A stretch of 64,000 nucleotides of DNA. Source: Hydrocarboniphaga sp965279055 (GTDB taxonomy: Bacteria; Pseudomonadota; Gammaproteobacteria; Nevskiales; Nevskiaceae). Where the stretch lies: the NCBI RefSeq assembly GCF_965279055.1, contig NZ_OZ257125.1:5009663-5073662 (forward strand), in the 5' to 3' direction. Of this stretch, positions 8,231 through 20,355 are shown piece by piece (the stretch's first letter is position 1; every line of letters starts with the position of its first letter). Below the pieces are notes generated by a model that saw only the letters and a list, made by a program, of their open reading frames with translations, did no database searches and was not told the origin of the DNA. Made by a program: the position numbers and the translations under genes.

Positions 8231-9148
8231 ATGAGCCCGCGTCTGTTGCGCCGCCTGCTCGAACTGCTGCCGACCCTGCTGCTGCTGGTCACGATCACGT
8301 TTCTGATGCTGCATGCCGCGCCGGGCGGCCCTTTCGATGCCGAGCGCGCGTTGCCCGAAGCGACGCGCGTGCAACTCGAGGCGCGCTATCACCTCGATCA
8401 ACCGCTGTGGCGTCAGTACCTGATTTATCTCGGCGATCTCGCGCGCGGCGATCTCGGGCCTTCGTATCAGTATCCCGATCGCAGCGTCGCCGAACTGATC
8501 GCCTCCGGCCTGCCGGTATCGGCGCTGCTCGGCAGCCTGGCGATGAGCCTGGCGCTGATCGCCGGCATGAGCCTGGGTATCGTCGCGGCGATGAAGCCGC
8601 ATCGGCTGCAGGATCGCGCGGTGATGGCCTTCGCGGTGGCCGGCCTGTCGGTTCCGAATTTCGTGCTCGCGCCGCTACTGATTCTGCTGATGGCAGTGGG
8701 CTTGCACTGGCTGCCGGCCGGTGGCTGGAGCGGCGAGCCGCGGCAACTGCTGCTGCCGGTGATCGCGCTGGCTTTGCCGCAGATCGCGACGATCGCGCGG
8801 CTGACGCGGGCCGCGATGCTCGAGGTCATGCAGACGCCGTGGATCCGCACTGCGCGTGCCAAGGGCTTGAGCGAAAGCCGCATCGTGCTGCGCCATGCGC
8901 TGCGGCCGGTATTGCTGCCGGTGATTTCGTATCTCGGCCCGGCGGCGGCCGGCACGCTGACCGGCTCGGTGGTGATCGAGCAGATCTTCGGCCTGCCCGG
9001 CGTCGGCCGCCACTTCGTGCTCGGCGCGATGAATCGTGACTACGGCCTGGTGCTCGGCGTGGTGCTGATCTACGGCACGCTGATCGTGCTGTTCAACTTC
9101 ATCGTCGATCTTCTCTATGCGCGGCTCGATCCGCGTCAGCGCGAATGA
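8231..9148 (+). CDS. oppB: Peptide ABC transporter permease, OppB type
   Basis: A protein of 305 residues with six predicted transmembrane segments. It carries the BPD-transporter signature near 210-230 (RTARAKGLSESRIVLRHALR, the EAA loop that contacts the ATPase). The N-terminus (MSPRLLRRLLELLPTLLLL) is the normal OppB start, so I use ATG 8231 rather than the longer open frame upstream. Its ribosome-binding site lies inside the small palindrome at 8195-8222. It pairs with OppC to form the membrane channel. Confidence 0.92.
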   Translation: MSPRLLRRLLELLPTLLLLVTITFLMLHAAPGGPFDAERALPEATRVQLEARYHLDQPLWRQYLIYLGDLARGDLGPSYQYPDRSVAELIASGLPVSALLGSLAMSLALIAGMSLGIVAAMKPHRLQDRAVMAFAVAGLSVPNFVLAPLLILLMAVGLHWLPAGGWSGEPRQLLLPVIALALPQIATIARLTRAAMLEVMQTPWIRTARAKGLSESRIVLRHALRPVLLPVISYLGPAAAGTLTGSVVIEQIFGLPGVGRHFVLGAMNRDYGLVLGVVLIYGTLIVLFNFIVDLLYARLDPRQRE

Positions 9149-9244
9149 GCGCGTCTCGTGCGCCGATGCGGCGTTGTTCGTCGTCGCCATAGCGCTGCTA
9201 TGACTCCTCCTCACGCCTTGCCTCGGCGCACGATCCATCGCTCA
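9146..9244. repeat. Nested inverted-repeat element between oppB and oppC
   Basis: Three symmetric pairs share one axis. TGAGCG (9146-9151) pairs with CGCTCA (9239-9244). An 11-base arm at 9156-9166 (TCGTGCGCCGA) pairs with 9223-9233. A central hairpin CATAGC-gct-GCTATG spans 9188-9202. The element fills the entire gap, and its outer arms are the oppB stop and the base of the oppC start. It looks like a structured repeat or a miniature mobile unit; I see no coding capacity. Confidence 0.65.
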
Positions 9245-10086
9245 TGCTGAACTCATCGCCAAGCATCGACGCGCCAAAGTCCAAGCGCTGGGCCATGTTC
9301 GCTGTTGGTCTGCTGATCGCAGTCGCCCTGCTGTGCATCGTCGGCCCGTGGCTGGCGCCCTGGGATTTCGACAGCATCGACTTCGACGGCGTCTGGTCCG
9401 CGCCGCCGTCGGCGCAGCACTGGTTCGGCACCGATTCTCTGGGCCGCGATCTGTATGTGCGCACCCTGGTCGGCGGGCGCATCTCATTGGCGGTCGGTGT
9501 GGTCGGCACCCTGGTGTCGCTGCTGATCGGCGTCGCCTACGGGGCCGTCGCCGGTTACGTTGGCGGCCGCATCGACAGCCTGATGATGCGCGCGGTCGAC
9601 ATCCTCTACGCGCTGCCGTTCCTGTTCCTGGTGATCCTGCTGATGCTGTTGTTCGGCCGCCATCTGCTGCTGGTCTTCATCGCGATCGGCGCGATCAACT
9701 GGCTGGACATGGCGCGCATCGTCCGCGGTGAAACGCTGGCATTGAAGCAGCGCGATTTCGTCGCGGCTGCGATCGTCTCCGGCAACGATTCGCGCCAGAT
9801 CATCACGCGGCACATCGTGCCCAACCTGCTGGGCGTGGTCGTCGTCTACGCGACGCTGACGGTACCGCAGGTGATTCTGATGGAAGCCTTCCTGAGCTTC
9901 CTCGGCCTCGGCGTGCAGGCGCCGGCGACCAGCTGGGGCGCGCTGGTCAGCGAAGGCGCGCGCGACATGGAGGTGGCGCCGGCCGCGCTGATTTTCCCGG
10001 CGACGTTCCTGGCCGCGACCCTGCTCGCGCTGAACCTGCTCGGCGACGCGCTGCGCGATGCGCTCGATCCGCGGCGGCGGCGATGA
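9244..10086 (+). CDS. oppC: Peptide ABC transporter permease, OppC type
   Basis: A protein of 280 residues with an N-terminal membrane helix, the periplasmic HWFGTDSLGRDLYVR motif characteristic of OppC/DppC, and five further helices. The EAA loop (about 160-185) includes RDFVAAAIVSGNDSRQI. It forms the heterodimeric channel with OppB. The ATG at 9244 directly follows the nested inverted repeat. Confidence 0.92.
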   Translation: MLNSSPSIDAPKSKRWAMFAVGLLIAVALLCIVGPWLAPWDFDSIDFDGVWSAPPSAQHWFGTDSLGRDLYVRTLVGGRISLAVGVVGTLVSLLIGVAYGAVAGYVGGRIDSLMMRAVDILYALPFLFLVILLMLLFGRHLLLVFIAIGAINWLDMARIVRGETLALKQRDFVAAAIVSGNDSRQIITRHIVPNLLGVVVVYATLTVPQVILMEAFLSFLGLGVQAPATSWGALVSEGARDMEVAPAALIFPATFLAATLLALNLLGDALRDALDPRRRR

Positions 10087-10107
10087 ACGCGATGCCGTTC
10101 CACGGTT

Positions 10108-10187
10108 GTCATTCCCGCGCAGGCGGGAATCCAGTTCCTGCAGGTTCGAGCGCGGCGTCGCTGGATTCCCGCCTACGCGGGAATGAC
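10108..10187. repeat. Inverted pair of GTCATTCCCGC-type repeats before oppD
   Basis: Two head-to-head copies of the widespread repeat that begins GTCATTCCCGC lie at 10108-10134 and 10161-10187. Each is itself a small hairpin, and together they form one large inverted repeat. The second copy ends two bases before ATG 10190, and its GCGGGAA is the only Shine-Dalgarno-like stretch available to oppD. Confidence 0.85.
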
Positions 10188-10189
10188 CG

Positions 10190-11155
<966 letters not shown>

Positions 11156-11156
11156 A

Positions 11157-11270
11157 CCCCTCTCCCAACGGGAGAGGGGCAGGGGTGAGGGCGTCTCCGG
11201 CACATCACACTTCGTTGCGCCTCGAAGGCCCTCACCCGGCGCTGCGCCCACCCTCTCCCGGAGGGAGAGG
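11157..11270. repeat. CTCTCCC-type long inverted repeat element
   Basis: CCCCTCTCCC (11157-11166) pairs with 11170-11179. GGTGAGGG (11184-11191) pairs with CCCTCACC (11229-11236). A further CCTCTCCC hairpin closes the element at 11252-11270. The same modules recur at 14991, 42964, 47463 and 59067. It makes up most of the 240-base gap between oppD and the esterase gene; the remainder shows nothing I can name. Confidence 0.8.
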
Positions 11271-11395
11271 ACAAGACATCGAGAAATCGTGATAACCGCC
11301 GATTATCCCGACGTCCGCTGCCGCGTATCGTCCCCGACGCGTCGTTCGGTTTTAGCCCTGCCACTCTGCGCGCACACCGACCCAAGGGGAGCGTC

Positions 11396-12313
11396 ATGTT
11401 TCAGGTCATTCGGAATCACCTGCTGCAAATCCTGCTGGCGCTGGGCTTTTTGTGCCTGTCTTCGAACGCGTCGGCGTTCGTCGTCATCAAGGGCGTCAGC
11501 AGTTTCAAGGTCACCACCACCTACCAGGGCGTCGCCCGTTCGACGCTGTATTTCAAGCCCAGCAGCGGCACCACGACCAAGGTGCCGCTGCTGGTGGTGC
11601 TGCACTACAACGGCGGCACGCCCGAGGCGATGTCGACGCTGACCGAAGTGCAGGAGCTGGTGCGCGACTACGGCATCTGGGTCGCGGTGCCGCCGGTCGC
11701 CGACGGCAGCTGGCATGACGATCCCACCGACACCAGCACCACCGACGACGTCGGCTTCCTGACCACGCTGATCGACAACTCGGTCGCCGCGTATCCGGTC
11801 GACGCCAAGCGCGTCTACATGACCGGCTTCTCCGACGGCGCGATGATGACGCTGCGCTATGCCTGCGACCGCCCGGACAAGATCGCCGCCGCCGCCGCGG
11901 TCTCCGGCACGATGCTCAAGACCCTGGTTTCGGTCTGCACCAGCCCGAGCTTCGCGACGCCCATGGCGCTGCTCAACGGCACCGCCGACGCCATCACCAA
12001 GTACAGCCCGACGCCCTACGGCATCTCGCTGACGCTGCCGGATTCGGCCAAGCACTGGGCCAAGATCAACGGCTGCGGCGCCGCGCCGGTGGTCAGCAAC
12101 CTGGCCGATCTGTCGACCACCGACGGCACCACGGTGACGCTGACCAGCTATCTCGGCTGCGCCACCGGCGACTCGGTGAGCCTGTACACGATCAACAACG
12201 GCGGCCACACCTGGCCGGGCTCGCCCTACAACCTGAGCTACCAGGGCAAGACCACGTTCGACATCGACGGCACGCTGACCATCTGGAACTTCGTCAAGCG
12301 CTTCAGCCGCTGA
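11396..12313 (+). CDS. Secreted PHB-depolymerase-like esterase (LpqC family)
   Basis: A protein of 305 residues with a signal peptide (about 1-27, ending NASAF). An alpha/beta-hydrolase fold of the PHB depolymerase/LpqC type fills the rest. The nucleophile lies in GFSDGAMM (about residues 142-149), an acid candidate in NGTADAI (about 197-203) and the histidine in NGGHTWPG (about 265). Members hydrolyse polyhydroxyalkanoates, feruloyl esters or similar exported substrates; which applies here is unknown. Upstream TGACATCGAGAAATCG-type DNA shows no clear promoter. The start ATG follows AAGGGGAG. Confidence 0.85.
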   Translation: MFQVIRNHLLQILLALGFLCLSSNASAFVVIKGVSSFKVTTTYQGVARSTLYFKPSSGTTTKVPLLVVLHYNGGTPEAMSTLTEVQELVRDYGIWVAVPPVADGSWHDDPTDTSTTDDVGFLTTLIDNSVAAYPVDAKRVYMTGFSDGAMMTLRYACDRPDKIAAAAAVSGTMLKTLVSVCTSPSFATPMALLNGTADAITKYSPTPYGISLTLPDSAKHWAKINGCGAAPVVSNLADLSTTDGTTVTLTSYLGCATGDSVSLYTINNGGHTWPGSPYNLSYQGKTTFDIDGTLTIWNFVKRFSR

Positions 12314-12418
12314 ACGCGGCGGCGGCGGGCCACCCGCTGCGCAGGCGCGCCCGGTAAACTGTCGCCCGCCAGAACAGGCGAGAACCGGGCGCATCGACGC
12401 CGGCACCAGGAGTTGAGC

Positions 12419-12829
12419 ATGCGGAACCAGGACATAGCAGCGCGCGCGACGGCGATCGGCTACCGGTTGCGGCTCGCCGCCGCGCTGGCCCTGGGTATGG
12501 CCTGCGGCGTGGTCCAGGCCGCGCCGCAGGACGATCTGAGCTTCATCCTGCACAACCGCACCGGTGTCGACATCAAGGCGCTGTACGCCGCGCCGAACCA
12601 GTCGGCCGATTGGCAGGACGAGTTGCTGCAGGGCGAGAAGCTGCTGGACGGCGACGACGCCGACATCACCATCCCGCGTGGCGCTTCGGTCGAAAAATGG
12701 GATCTGAAGCTGATGGATCGCCAGGGCGCCAGCCTGGTCTGGCCGGGGATCGACTTCAGCAAGAGCAGCGACATCACGCTGCGCCTGAATCTGGGCAAGC
12801 CCTACGTCGAGTTGGGCGACGACAACTAG
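12419..12829 (+). CDS. Small exported protein of unknown function
   Basis: A protein of 136 residues with a signal peptide (about 1-38, ending VVQAAPQ) and a compact beta-rich domain with motifs such as LHNRTGVDIKALYAAP and LMDRQGASLVW. AGGAG (12408-12412) stands 6 bases before ATG 12419; the TTG at 12413 would overlap it, so ATG is preferred. I do not recognise a characterised family. The 'non-covalent tether' look (hydroxylated, Asp-rich, no Cys) suggests a soluble periplasmic protein. A terminator hairpin follows. Confidence 0.7.
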   Translation: MRNQDIAARATAIGYRLRLAAALALGMACGVVQAAPQDDLSFILHNRTGVDIKALYAAPNQSADWQDELLQGEKLLDGDDADITIPRGASVEKWDLKLMDRQGASLVWPGIDFSKSSDITLRLNLGKPYVELGDDN

Positions 12830-12847
12830 CGATCGAACTGGCGATCG

Positions 12848-12872
12848 GCAGGGCGGGCCGCTCCCGCCCTGC
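12848..12872. terminator. Bidirectional hairpin between convergent genes
   Basis: GCAGGGCGGG (12848-12857) pairs perfectly with 12863-12872 around a 5-base loop. It is placed between the ends of the exported-protein gene and uvrA, so it can serve both strands. Confidence 0.7.
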
Positions 12873-12880
12873 TTCCGCCG

Positions 12881-15781
<2,901 letters not shown>

Positions 15782-15828
15782 GGGGTTCCGGTCGGGCCTA
15801 CAGGGGGAGCCGGCGAAGGCAAGCCCCT

Positions 15829-15858
15829 ACTATAGGCAGGGAGCATGCCGCGGCTCAA
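15829..15858 (-). promoter_or_regulatory. Candidate sigma70 promoter of uvrA
   Basis: On the minus strand a TTGAGC (15858-15853) and a TATAGT (15834-15829) are separated by 18 bases, about 50 bases upstream of the uvrA ATG. The match is by eye. The remaining 15859-16040 shows nothing definite. Confidence 0.45.
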
Positions 15859-16040
15859 AAGCGGATGGTGGCCCAGGACTATCGGGCCGGGACGACGGGA
15901 ATCAAGGCGCATCGTGGTGCGCCCGCTGCGCGCTGTTGGTCGGCTGTTCGACACCGCACGGCTCCGCGGCGCCGCATCGGCCTTGACGCGCGGTCCACGG
16001 GCGGCGTACCAAGGGCGAACCGTCGACAGGGAGAAATGCC

Positions 16041-17111
16041 ATGGAAGGTCAGTACCATCAGCCGCTGCAGCGGACTGCAGGTTTCGAGCTGTCTGCCGCG
16101 CTATTGTCCCTGACGTGCCTGGCGCTATCCGCCTGTGGCGGCGGCGGAGGTGGCGGTGACAGCGGCTCGCCCGACGACGGCTCGGTACCGCTGTCCAGCG
16201 AAGCCGATGTGCTGCGCGAGGTCTCGCTGCTGAGTTCGGCCGTCGGCGCGCTCGACACGCTGTCCGGTGCCATCGACGGTTCGTCGGCTTTTGCTGCAGC
16301 CTCGGCCAGCCCGCGCGCGCTGGCGACCCAGGCGATGTCGGCTGCTGCCGCCACCAGCGATTCGCCCTGCACCGACGGTGGCACCGACACCCAGTCCAGC
16401 GGCACCAAGACGCGCAGCTTCGCCTACTTCGGCAACCTGAGCGGATCGGTTGCCTATCAGCTCCATGCATTCGCGGCCTGCAAGCGCACCCGCACCGACG
16501 ACAGCAGCGGCGTCAGCTATCAGGCGACGCTCGATGGCGCGGCCGAAGTCGGCAGCACGCTGCAGGCGATCGAGGGCGCCGACTACCGTTACCTGATCGC
16601 CGGCAGCGGCGGCACGCCCTTGCAGGCAACCGTCACCACCGGCTCGGCCGGCGCGCAGGTCGTGCTCAAGGCGACCGGTACCGAGGAATCCCAAAGCACC
16701 GACAGCCTGCGAACCGTCGGCAGCATCATCTCGCTGGACTACACCGTGTCCGCACTGGGCCTGACCAGCAGCGGCGAAGTCGACCTGGGCTCGGGTTCCA
16801 CGCCGTTCTACGTCGCCACCAGCAAGACCTCGTCCGCCTACAGCCTCGACGGGCCTTACGCCTATCACACCAGCAAGTGCGACGGCGGCAGCGCCACCGC
16901 CGACACCACCGCGACTCTGACCACCGCCAGCGACGACGCCGGCAGCTATATCAACGGCGGCACGCTCAAGCTCAGCACCAGCAGCGCAGCTGTCACGGTG
17001 GTGTTCAACAACGACGGCAGCGCCAGCTACCAGTTCCAGGGCGGCTCCAACGGTACGCTGACACGCGCGGAGCTCGACCAGGCCAAGGCCGACGGCGGCT
17101 GCGGCTTCTGA
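16041..17111 (+). CDS. Gly/Ser/Thr-rich putative lipoprotein of unknown function
   Basis: A protein of 356 residues. A hydrophobic signal ends in a lipobox LSAC (Cys about residue 32), followed by a run of seven glycines, a common flexible tether in exported lipoproteins. The mature part is rich in Ser, Thr, Ala and Gly with beta-strand-like periodicity, and contains Cys pairs that may form disulfides (SPCTDGG, CKRTRT, SKCDGG, GGCGF). No family is recognised. AGGGAGAAA lies 5-13 bases before ATG 16041. A hairpin at 17127-17153 separates it from ssb. Confidence 0.75.
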   Translation: MEGQYHQPLQRTAGFELSAALLSLTCLALSACGGGGGGGDSGSPDDGSVPLSSEADVLREVSLLSSAVGALDTLSGAIDGSSAFAAASASPRALATQAMSAAAATSDSPCTDGGTDTQSSGTKTRSFAYFGNLSGSVAYQLHAFAACKRTRTDDSSGVSYQATLDGAAEVGSTLQAIEGADYRYLIAGSGGTPLQATVTTGSAGAQVVLKATGTEESQSTDSLRTVGSIISLDYTVSALGLTSSGEVDLGSGSTPFYVATSKTSSAYSLDGPYAYHTSKCDGGSATADTTATLTTASDDAGSYINGGTLKLSTSSAAVTVVFNNDGSASYQFQGGSNGTLTRAELDQAKADGGCGF

Positions 17112-17126
17112 GACGCCTGCAGGGCG

Positions 17127-17153
17127 GCGATGCGGTTTCGCCGACCGCATCGC
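17127..17153. terminator. Hairpin between lipoprotein gene and ssb
   Basis: GCGATGCGGT (17127-17136) pairs perfectly with 17144-17153 around a 7-base loop, 16 bases after the lipoprotein stop. There is no U-tract. Confidence 0.55.
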
Positions 17154-17209
17154 TATTCGCGCCGGTGCCGAGCCTCTTACAATAGGGTTCATCGCATCAG
17201 GGGACTCCC

Positions 17210-17722
17210 ATGGCTCGTGGTATCAACAAGGTCATTCTCATCGGCAACCTGGGCAAAGATCCCGAAGCCAAATCCTTCGCCAACGGCGGCAGCGTCACCA
17301 ACATCACCTTGGCGACCTCCGACTCCTGGCGAGACAAGGAAGGCAACCAGCAGGAACGCACCGAGTGGCACAACGTGGTGTTCCACAACAAGCTCGGCGA
17401 AATCGTTGCGCAGTACTGCCGCAAGGGCGCCAAGATCTACGTCGAAGGCGCGATCCGCACGCGCAAGTATCAGGACAAGACCAGCGGCCAGGATCGCTAC
17501 ATCACCGAGATCCACGCCAACGAAATGCAGATGCTCGACGGCAAGACCGGCGGCGGTGGCGGCAGCGCCGAATTCGGCGGCAGCTCCGAGCGCTCCAGCG
17601 GCGGTGGCGGTGGTTACGGCGGCAGCGGCCGCTCTTCCGCGGCCCCGGAACGCGGCGCCCCGCGCAGCGCGCCGGCCCCGGCCCAGGACGCCGGCTTCGA
17701 GGATGACGATATCCCGTTTTAG
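17210..17722 (+). CDS. ssb: Single-stranded DNA-binding protein
   Basis: A protein of 170 residues. The OB fold spans 1-110 (starting ARGINKVILIGNLGKDPE), followed by a Gly/Ser-rich linker and the acidic C-terminal tip FEDDDIPF that recruits repair and replication proteins. It binds single-stranded DNA as a tetramer. Together with uvrA nearby it echoes the common uvrA/ssb neighbourhood of Proteobacteria, although here the two are divergent and separated by the lipoprotein gene. A TACAAT at 17178-17183 may be the -10 of its own promoter. Confidence 0.97.
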   Translation: MARGINKVILIGNLGKDPEAKSFANGGSVTNITLATSDSWRDKEGNQQERTEWHNVVFHNKLGEIVAQYCRKGAKIYVEGAIRTRKYQDKTSGQDRYITEIHANEMQMLDGKTGGGGGSAEFGGSSERSSGGGGGYGGSGRSSAAPERGAPRSAPAPAQDAGFEDDDIPF

Positions 17723-18002
17723 GGCCTACCACCCTTTTATCTGTTGCTTTTTTGTATTTATATTATTTATTTACAGATAGTTATAGAAAAAGTCAGTGGT
17801 GCGTTTGTAGCTAGACTATCTGCTACTTATTAGCTACCTCTGACCTTCCCCCGATTTTCCGGACACATCCGATAAAAGAAGCGGAATGCGTGAAGGCGCG
17901 GATTCGCAAAATTGGGGGACATTTTGCCGCCGACACAGGCGCCGAGGCTTCGCTGGCGCAGGCCCAGCGTCTACACTGAAAGCCGTTTTCGAGGAAATCA
18001 CC

Positions 18003-18239
18003 GTGCCCACTCCCAGCGCCGCTGCCACCCTCAAGCAGAAAGCTCATGAACTGATCGATCATCTGCCCGAGAATGCGACCTGGCGCGATGTCGCTTACCA
18101 GGCGGCCGTGCGCGCAGAAGCCGACGAAGGCTTGGCCGACATCAAGGCCGGGCGCGTCGTCGACGGCGACGAGGTGCTGCGCTGGATCGACAGCTGGGGC
18201 ACCGACCACGAGCTTGAAGCGCCGCAGCTTCCACGGTGA
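18003..18239 (+). CDS. Small antitoxin-like protein upstream of a ParE fragment
   Basis: A protein of 78 residues read from GTG 18003, with GAGGAA about 8 bases upstream; a longer open frame to 17886 lacks a good start. It contains ATLKQKAHELIDHLPENATWRDVAYQ and ends in an acidic helix. The size and the overlapping toxin-like frame suggest an antitoxin of a ParE/RelE-type module of the kind with an HxLIDxLPExATWxD core. The 4-base GTGA overlap with the next frame is typical of toxin-antitoxin pairs. The 280 bases between ssb and this gene are AT-rich and show no other feature. Confidence 0.6.
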   Translation: MPTPSAAATLKQKAHELIDHLPENATWRDVAYQAAVRAEADEGLADIKAGRVVDGDEVLRWIDSWGTDHELEAPQLPR

Positions 18240-18346
18240 GGCTGCGCTTTACCTATCGCGCGGCGACCGACCTGCAACGGCTCCGCGCTTTCATCGCCAA
18301 TGACAATCCGCCGGCGGCGCGCCGCCAGATCGACGCGCTTTTGTGA
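18236..18346 (+). pseudogene. Truncated ParE/RelE-family toxin
   Basis: Reading from GTG 18236, which overlaps the antitoxin stop, 36 codons give a recognisable ParE N-terminus. It runs beta strand RLRFTYRAATDLQRL, then AFIANDNPPAARRQIDALL, and ends at TGA 18344-18346. Intact ParE toxins are about 95-105 residues, so roughly two thirds are missing, including the strands that normally carry the active surface. The DNA after the stop does not continue the family in any frame that I can see. I infer a decayed module with the antitoxin retained. 18347-18627 contains nothing further that I recognise. Confidence 0.65.
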
Positions 18347-18627
18347 AGCGAACCAACAAGCCGGCGGTCAACACCGCCACTCGGAGGTTTCCTGTGCACG
18401 CAATAAAAAAATAGCCCAGTCCCGCGGACGACTGAGCACGCGACTCTTTCTATTCCCGCCCGCAGTATGCTGAGGGGGAGAGGAATTGGCTGAATCTTTG
18501 TAAGCGCCCCGCCATCCCGTCTGACGCCTGCCTCGTCCTTTGCAGCCAGCCTTACTCTTGCAGACCCTGCCTGCACTCACAGGCCCGTAAGAAACTCGGC
18601 CACACATGCTTCGGCATAAGAGCCTGC

Positions 18628-19971
18628 CTAGTTTCCAAAAAAATATGGGCCAAATGATTGGCCGGTGAACACCGTCTTCTGATGGGTGCCGATTGTTACG
18701 ACGGGAAACTGCCCGTTGGCTGGCGAAGGAAGGCTCGGTGTATCGGCGCCGATGACGGTGGTCTGCGTTGTCGAATAGAGCGCTGGTGTTGAGGTCACGT
18801 TGACCGTGACCACCGATGGCACAGTGCCATAGTTCCCAGCGGAGGCCTTCATCGCTCCCATGGTCAAATAATAGCTGGAAGTAGAGAGGTTCCTTGTTAG
18901 CGTTAAAGCTGACGAAGGCATAAACGCGTATTTTCTTTGCGTAGGTGTTGTCGTAAACCCGTTAATAAGCATCGTGAGGTCGGTTTCAGAACCGCTGACC
19001 ACGTTGCCAGTGGTTTGATCAAGCCTAATCAAGCAGTTTCCGTGGTCGAGTGCGCCATAGACACAAGTCGGCGGATCGCCACTGCCAGCTTGAAAGAAGG
19101 GATATACCCAAAGGCCGCCACGCGGATCCAACGCACCGCCCGCCTGAAAGGTGCTTCCGCGATAGCTGTGCACCCAAACTGCTGAGGCAATCACGGTCGG
19201 CGTGGTGCCTGCGGTCGTGTCAAAGATTTTATAAAAGCAACCGGCGTAGTCCGACGCGGTGGCGACCGATGCGCTGCAATCCGGGGTCGCTGGCGGAACA
19301 TAATGAGTCTGACCATCGAAGTAGATGCCGTTACCAGTAACGCCTCCAATTTGCTCACCTACGACCAGCACAGGACTCGCGCCACCAGGTCCTGTAAAGC
19401 TATATATGGCAGTCAGATTGGAAATCCCGCCGCTCGCAGGGTCAATATCGGCAGAGAAAATTTTTGCGTCTCGATCTTGGTTCAATCCACATGCGGGACA
19501 GATGATTGACGCCGCGATATACACGCGATTGTGAACGAGATCCACCGTCGGCGTATTCAGCGTTTCATAGTAATTCGAGCCAACTTTCAACCGCTTGAAA
19601 GCCTTTAGATCAAGTGAGGTAACGGTTGTTCCGGACTGCACGACCTTGTAGGTCGAGATTCCGCAATCTGGTGCAGTCGTTGGCGAGGAGCCGATCGGAC
19701 ACTTTTCAGCTATGAAAACAATTTTGGATCCTACGAGGACGGGGCTGACCGGGGTGCCATCGTCATTAACGGGCGTAGTGTCGGTGGTCTTTTTTCTGGT
19801 GGTAATCCATGTCGTGTTGTTGCCCGGCGGACGGTATCCAACTCGTTTAGCATCGGCTGCGATTACCCCGCCATCGGACAAGACGATTGGGGCAGAGCCG
19901 AATGCGGAGGGAACAAAGATGTTATTGCTGTCGCCGTATTGCGTGTAAGTACTGGCATCGAACACGCGCAC
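18628..19971 (-). CDS. C-terminal piece of a secreted beta-propeller-like protein (split by a stop codon)
   Basis: 447 codons starting at GTG 19971, immediately after and in the same frame as the TAA that ends the upstream piece (19972-20286). It has no signal peptide of its own and no ribosome-binding site before the GTG. The sequence is rich in Thr, Gly and Ser with repeated strand-like blocks (YFDGQTHYV, LWVYPFF, CLIRLDQTTG), suggesting a propeller or PQQ-like repeat fold, and has several Cys. It is best read as the rest of one protein of about 553 residues. No function is recognised. Base composition is clearly less GC-rich than its flanks. Confidence 0.65.
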   Translation of the reverse strand: MRVFDASTYTQYGDSNNIFVPSAFGSAPIVLSDGGVIAADAKRVGYRPPGNNTTWITTRKKTTDTTPVNDDGTPVSPVLVGSKIVFIAEKCPIGSSPTTAPDCGISTYKVVQSGTTVTSLDLKAFKRLKVGSNYYETLNTPTVDLVHNRVYIAASIICPACGLNQDRDAKIFSADIDPASGGISNLTAIYSFTGPGGASPVLVVGEQIGGVTGNGIYFDGQTHYVPPATPDCSASVATASDYAGCFYKIFDTTAGTTPTVIASAVWVHSYRGSTFQAGGALDPRGGLWVYPFFQAGSGDPPTCVYGALDHGNCLIRLDQTTGNVVSGSETDLTMLINGFTTTPTQRKYAFMPSSALTLTRNLSTSSYYLTMGAMKASAGNYGTVPSVVTVNVTSTPALYSTTQTTVIGADTPSLPSPANGQFPVVTIGTHQKTVFTGQSFGPYFFGN

Positions 19972-20286
19972 TTAAGTATCTTCATCGCCAGTAGCGGTCG
20001 CGTAAGAACAGGCGACGATTGTGTCGTTGCTTGAGCACCCCAGGCCAACACTACTGCCGCCGTTGTTGAACGGTTTGTCGAGAACCAAGGTATTGCCGCC
20101 TGCCGGCGGCGTGGTGCCGGCGTTGTTAGATAGTGTTGCCGTGCAGTGAGCTTGCGGGCATAAGCCGGCAGTGGGTGTGACCCCCGGTCCTTCGATGACC
20201 TGAGCAAGGCAAGTTTCAGGCGTACCGACCAATGCTAGCAAGATTGTCGCGAGCGAAAGCGTATATAGCGAAGTCTTCCCCATCAT
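19972..20286 (-). CDS. N-terminal piece of the split secreted protein
   Basis: 104 codons from ATG 20286 (a second ATG follows directly), with GGTGGGGGAT just upstream. It has a clear signal peptide (about 1-29, ending CLAQV) and a short mature part with paired Cys, ending GDEDT before TAA 19974-19972. The downstream frame continues without shift as VRVFDASTYTQ. A single-base change of a Tyr codon to TAA would explain the break. A sequencing error or deliberate readthrough cannot be excluded from one sequence. It is otherwise unrecognised. Confidence 0.6.
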   Translation of the reverse strand: MMGKTSLYTLSLATILLALVGTPETCLAQVIEGPGVTPTAGLCPQAHCTATLSNNAGTTPPAGGNTLVLDKPFNNGGSSVGLGCSSNDTIVACSYATATGDEDT

Positions 20287-20355
20287 ATCCCCCACCTTTT
20301 TAAATGAAACAACGAGCCATCGCGTACCTCCCTCCCGAGGCGGCACACGAGATCT

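Noticed and set aside
10108..10187. CRISPR-like repeats
   Set aside because: The two copies are inverted, not direct, with no regular spacers; they are a REP-type pair.
15782..15900. LexA box upstream of uvrA
   Set aside because: Only a TACTA half-site is seen; neither the CTGT-N8-ACAG nor the TTAG-N6-TACTA pattern is complete.
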